A program made the position numbers and the translations under genes. A model generated the notes under the pieces. The model ran no database searches. It was not told the DNA's origin and saw only the letters and a list, made by a program, of their open reading frames with translations. From Muribaculaceae bacterium (lineage in GTDB: Bacteria > Bacteroidota > Bacteroidia > Bacteroidales > Muribaculaceae), in contig JAFTFA010000072.1 in assembly GCA_017449785.1 (NCBI GenBank), positions 1 through 32,125 on the forward strand: 32,125 nt of DNA. Reading direction: 5' to 3'. Shown here piece after piece: positions 31,116 to 32,125 of this stretch. Position 1 is the first letter of the stretch. Every line of letters begins with the position of its first letter.

Positions 31116-32030
31116 CTAATCGTCAAATAATAATTCCAATTGCTCACCATTGACTTTTTTGGAATACTTAGCTTTTACTTCATCTAAAAAAGATTTTATT
31201 CTATCAGGATGATTTTTCAAGAACCATTTAATGTGATTTTGAATATACTCATTTCTAATTTTTGTATCATTCAAATCATTTGGAACTCTTAGCATTCTTT
31301 CATCAATACTGTCAAAACCCTTAAAAGGACAAGCAAGCCTCTCTTTGGTTTGCTCAATATACTCCTCATTTAATTCTATGCCAATAGCATTCCTTTTAAG
31401 TTGTTGGCAAACTCTAAGAGTTGTTCCGCTTCCACTAAAAGGATCAACAACCAAATCACCTTCATTGCTTGATGCTAACACCATTCTTTCAATTATTGCT
31501 TCAGGTTTTTGAGTTGGATGAGGTTGTCTACCCTTCTGACAATAATGAACATGAGAAACATCCCACACATCCCCAGGATTTGCACCTCTCATATTGTTTA
31601 CTTTTCTATAGAACTTTTGAGGTATCCTTATATCATCAAGATTAAATGTATAATTAGAAGATTTTGAAAACATAAGTATATCATCATGGCGAGGTGAAAA
31701 ACCCTTTGTTTTGCCTATACCTTGAGTATAATGCCAACTAATCCAATTAACAAAGTTCATACCTAAATCTTTCTCCATGATTTGATACAAGTAAGAGATG
31801 TACCGAAATCCTATAAACACATAAATTGTGCCGCTTTTTTTAAGAATGCGGTGGCTTTCAGAAAGCCATTTTTTAGAAAAATCTATATAATTGTCAAAAT
31901 CTTGTTTATCACTCTTATTGCCATAGTCCTTGCCTACGTTGTATGGAGGGTCAGCAATGATCAAGTCAACACTATTACTATTAATTGACTTCAATTCGTT
32001 TAAACAATCTCCAAGTATTATATTCGTCAT
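31116..32030 (-). CDS. Beta-class DNA methyltransferase (type II-like)
   Basis: A 304-aa DNA methyltransferase, start ATG 32030 (protein MTNIILGDCLNELK); a TTG nine bases upstream in frame is less likely. The catalytic motif IV DPPYNVG (27-33) comes first and the AdoMet motif I DPFSGSGTT (196-204) second, which is the beta-class order typical of N6-adenine or N4-cytosine type II enzymes. The region between them holds the recognition domain. HPTQKPEAIIERMVLASS matches the family consensus just before motif I. The ATG overlaps the TGA of an upstream gene (ATGA), probably the matching endonuclease. The gene is AT-rich compared with the GC-rich core, a sign of horizontal gain. Confidence 0.93.
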   Translation of the reverse strand: MTNIILGDCLNELKSINSNSVDLIIADPPYNVGKDYGNKSDKQDFDNYIDFSKKWLSESHRILKKSGTIYVFIGFRYISYLYQIMEKDLGMNFVNWISWHYTQGIGKTKGFSPRHDDILMFSKSSNYTFNLDDIRIPQKFYRKVNNMRGANPGDVWDVSHVHYCQKGRQPHPTQKPEAIIERMVLASSNEGDLVVDPFSGSGTTLRVCQQLKRNAIGIELNEEYIEQTKERLACPFKGFDSIDERMLRVPNDLNDTKIRNEYIQNHIKWFLKNHPDRIKSFLDEVKAKYSKKVNGEQLELLFDD

Positions 32031-32125
32031 TTTATCCAACCATATTGATGAGCAAGCTCAAGCCAATCTTCAAATGTCCTTTTTGTTGAAGATAAATATT
32101 TAGAATCTAGTAGTTTACAAAACTC
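32027..32125 (-). CDS. Partial gene upstream of the methyltransferase (possible cognate endonuclease)
   Basis: The minus frame from the right edge to TGA at 32029-32027 encodes 32 residues, EFCKLLDSKYLSSTKRTFED then WLELAHQYGWIK, without a stop. Its stop overlaps the methyltransferase start (ATGA), so the two are translationally coupled. A restriction endonuclease is the usual partner, but the tail is too short to identify. Confidence 0.6.
   Translation of the reverse strand, partial: EFCKLLDSKYLSSTKRTFEDWLELAHQYGWIK

Overview
The window looks like a Bacteroidales chromosome segment (Prevotellaceae/Muribaculaceae-like; genus not resolvable). The reasons are the parA-parB-DUF5683-MltD gene order, promoters with the Bacteroidetes -33 TTTG / -7 TAnnTTTG pattern, little use of Shine-Dalgarno sequences, and large secreted M6-type metalloproteases ending in dockerin-like repeats. 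Base composition is mosaic: positions 17,500-30,660 are GC-rich with uniform codon use (core-like), 1-17,200 are of lower GC, and the right edge beyond about 31,000 is clearly AT-rich.

Positions 1-17,270 form an accessory, defence-type island. On the minus strand is a type I restriction-modification operon (hsdR-hsdM-hsdS; hsdS runs off the left edge). Divergent from it are a WYL-domain regulator and a DEDDh exonuclease. The shared intergenic region holds a repeated operator-like motif and, in the hsdR leader, an intrinsic-terminator hairpin. Next come a zinc-ribbon protein and a PD-(D/E)XK nuclease, each preceded by a copy of the same 39-bp leader, then a PLD-type nuclease, a SAK-type HAD protein, a degenerate HAD relative with a HicB-like N-terminus, a small conserved-looking ORF and a 177-bp MITE-like element.

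The most unusual part is the tight operon at about 11,376-16,988: two unrecognised small genes, a divergent FtsZ/tubulin-family GTPase, a RavA-type MoxR AAA+ ATPase, a ViaA-type VWA protein and a YgjP-like zinc metallopeptidase, the last apparently broken by a one-base deletion. FtsZ-RavA, RavA-ViaA and ViaA-peptidase all overlap. I interpret it as a RavA-ViaA chaperone module coupled to a GTP-dependent filament protein, possibly a conflict or membrane-stress system. Three copies of a hairpin element precede genes at 9605, 10185 and 11444, suggesting that these units share control.

A minus-strand tRNA-Leu(CAA) at 17,275-17,358 marks the border between the island and the core. Beyond it are tcdA (tRNA t6A cyclisation), then on the minus strand mltD, a DUF5683 gene, parB and parA (chromosome segregation and cell wall), a structured 650-bp intergenic region, and three tandem paralogous secreted M6-like metalloproteases with C-terminal dockerin-like domains, each closed by a strong hairpin. 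The right end holds an orphan promoter-plus-terminator (candidate small RNA) and an AT-rich type II-like DNA methyltransferase whose upstream partner gene runs off the edge.
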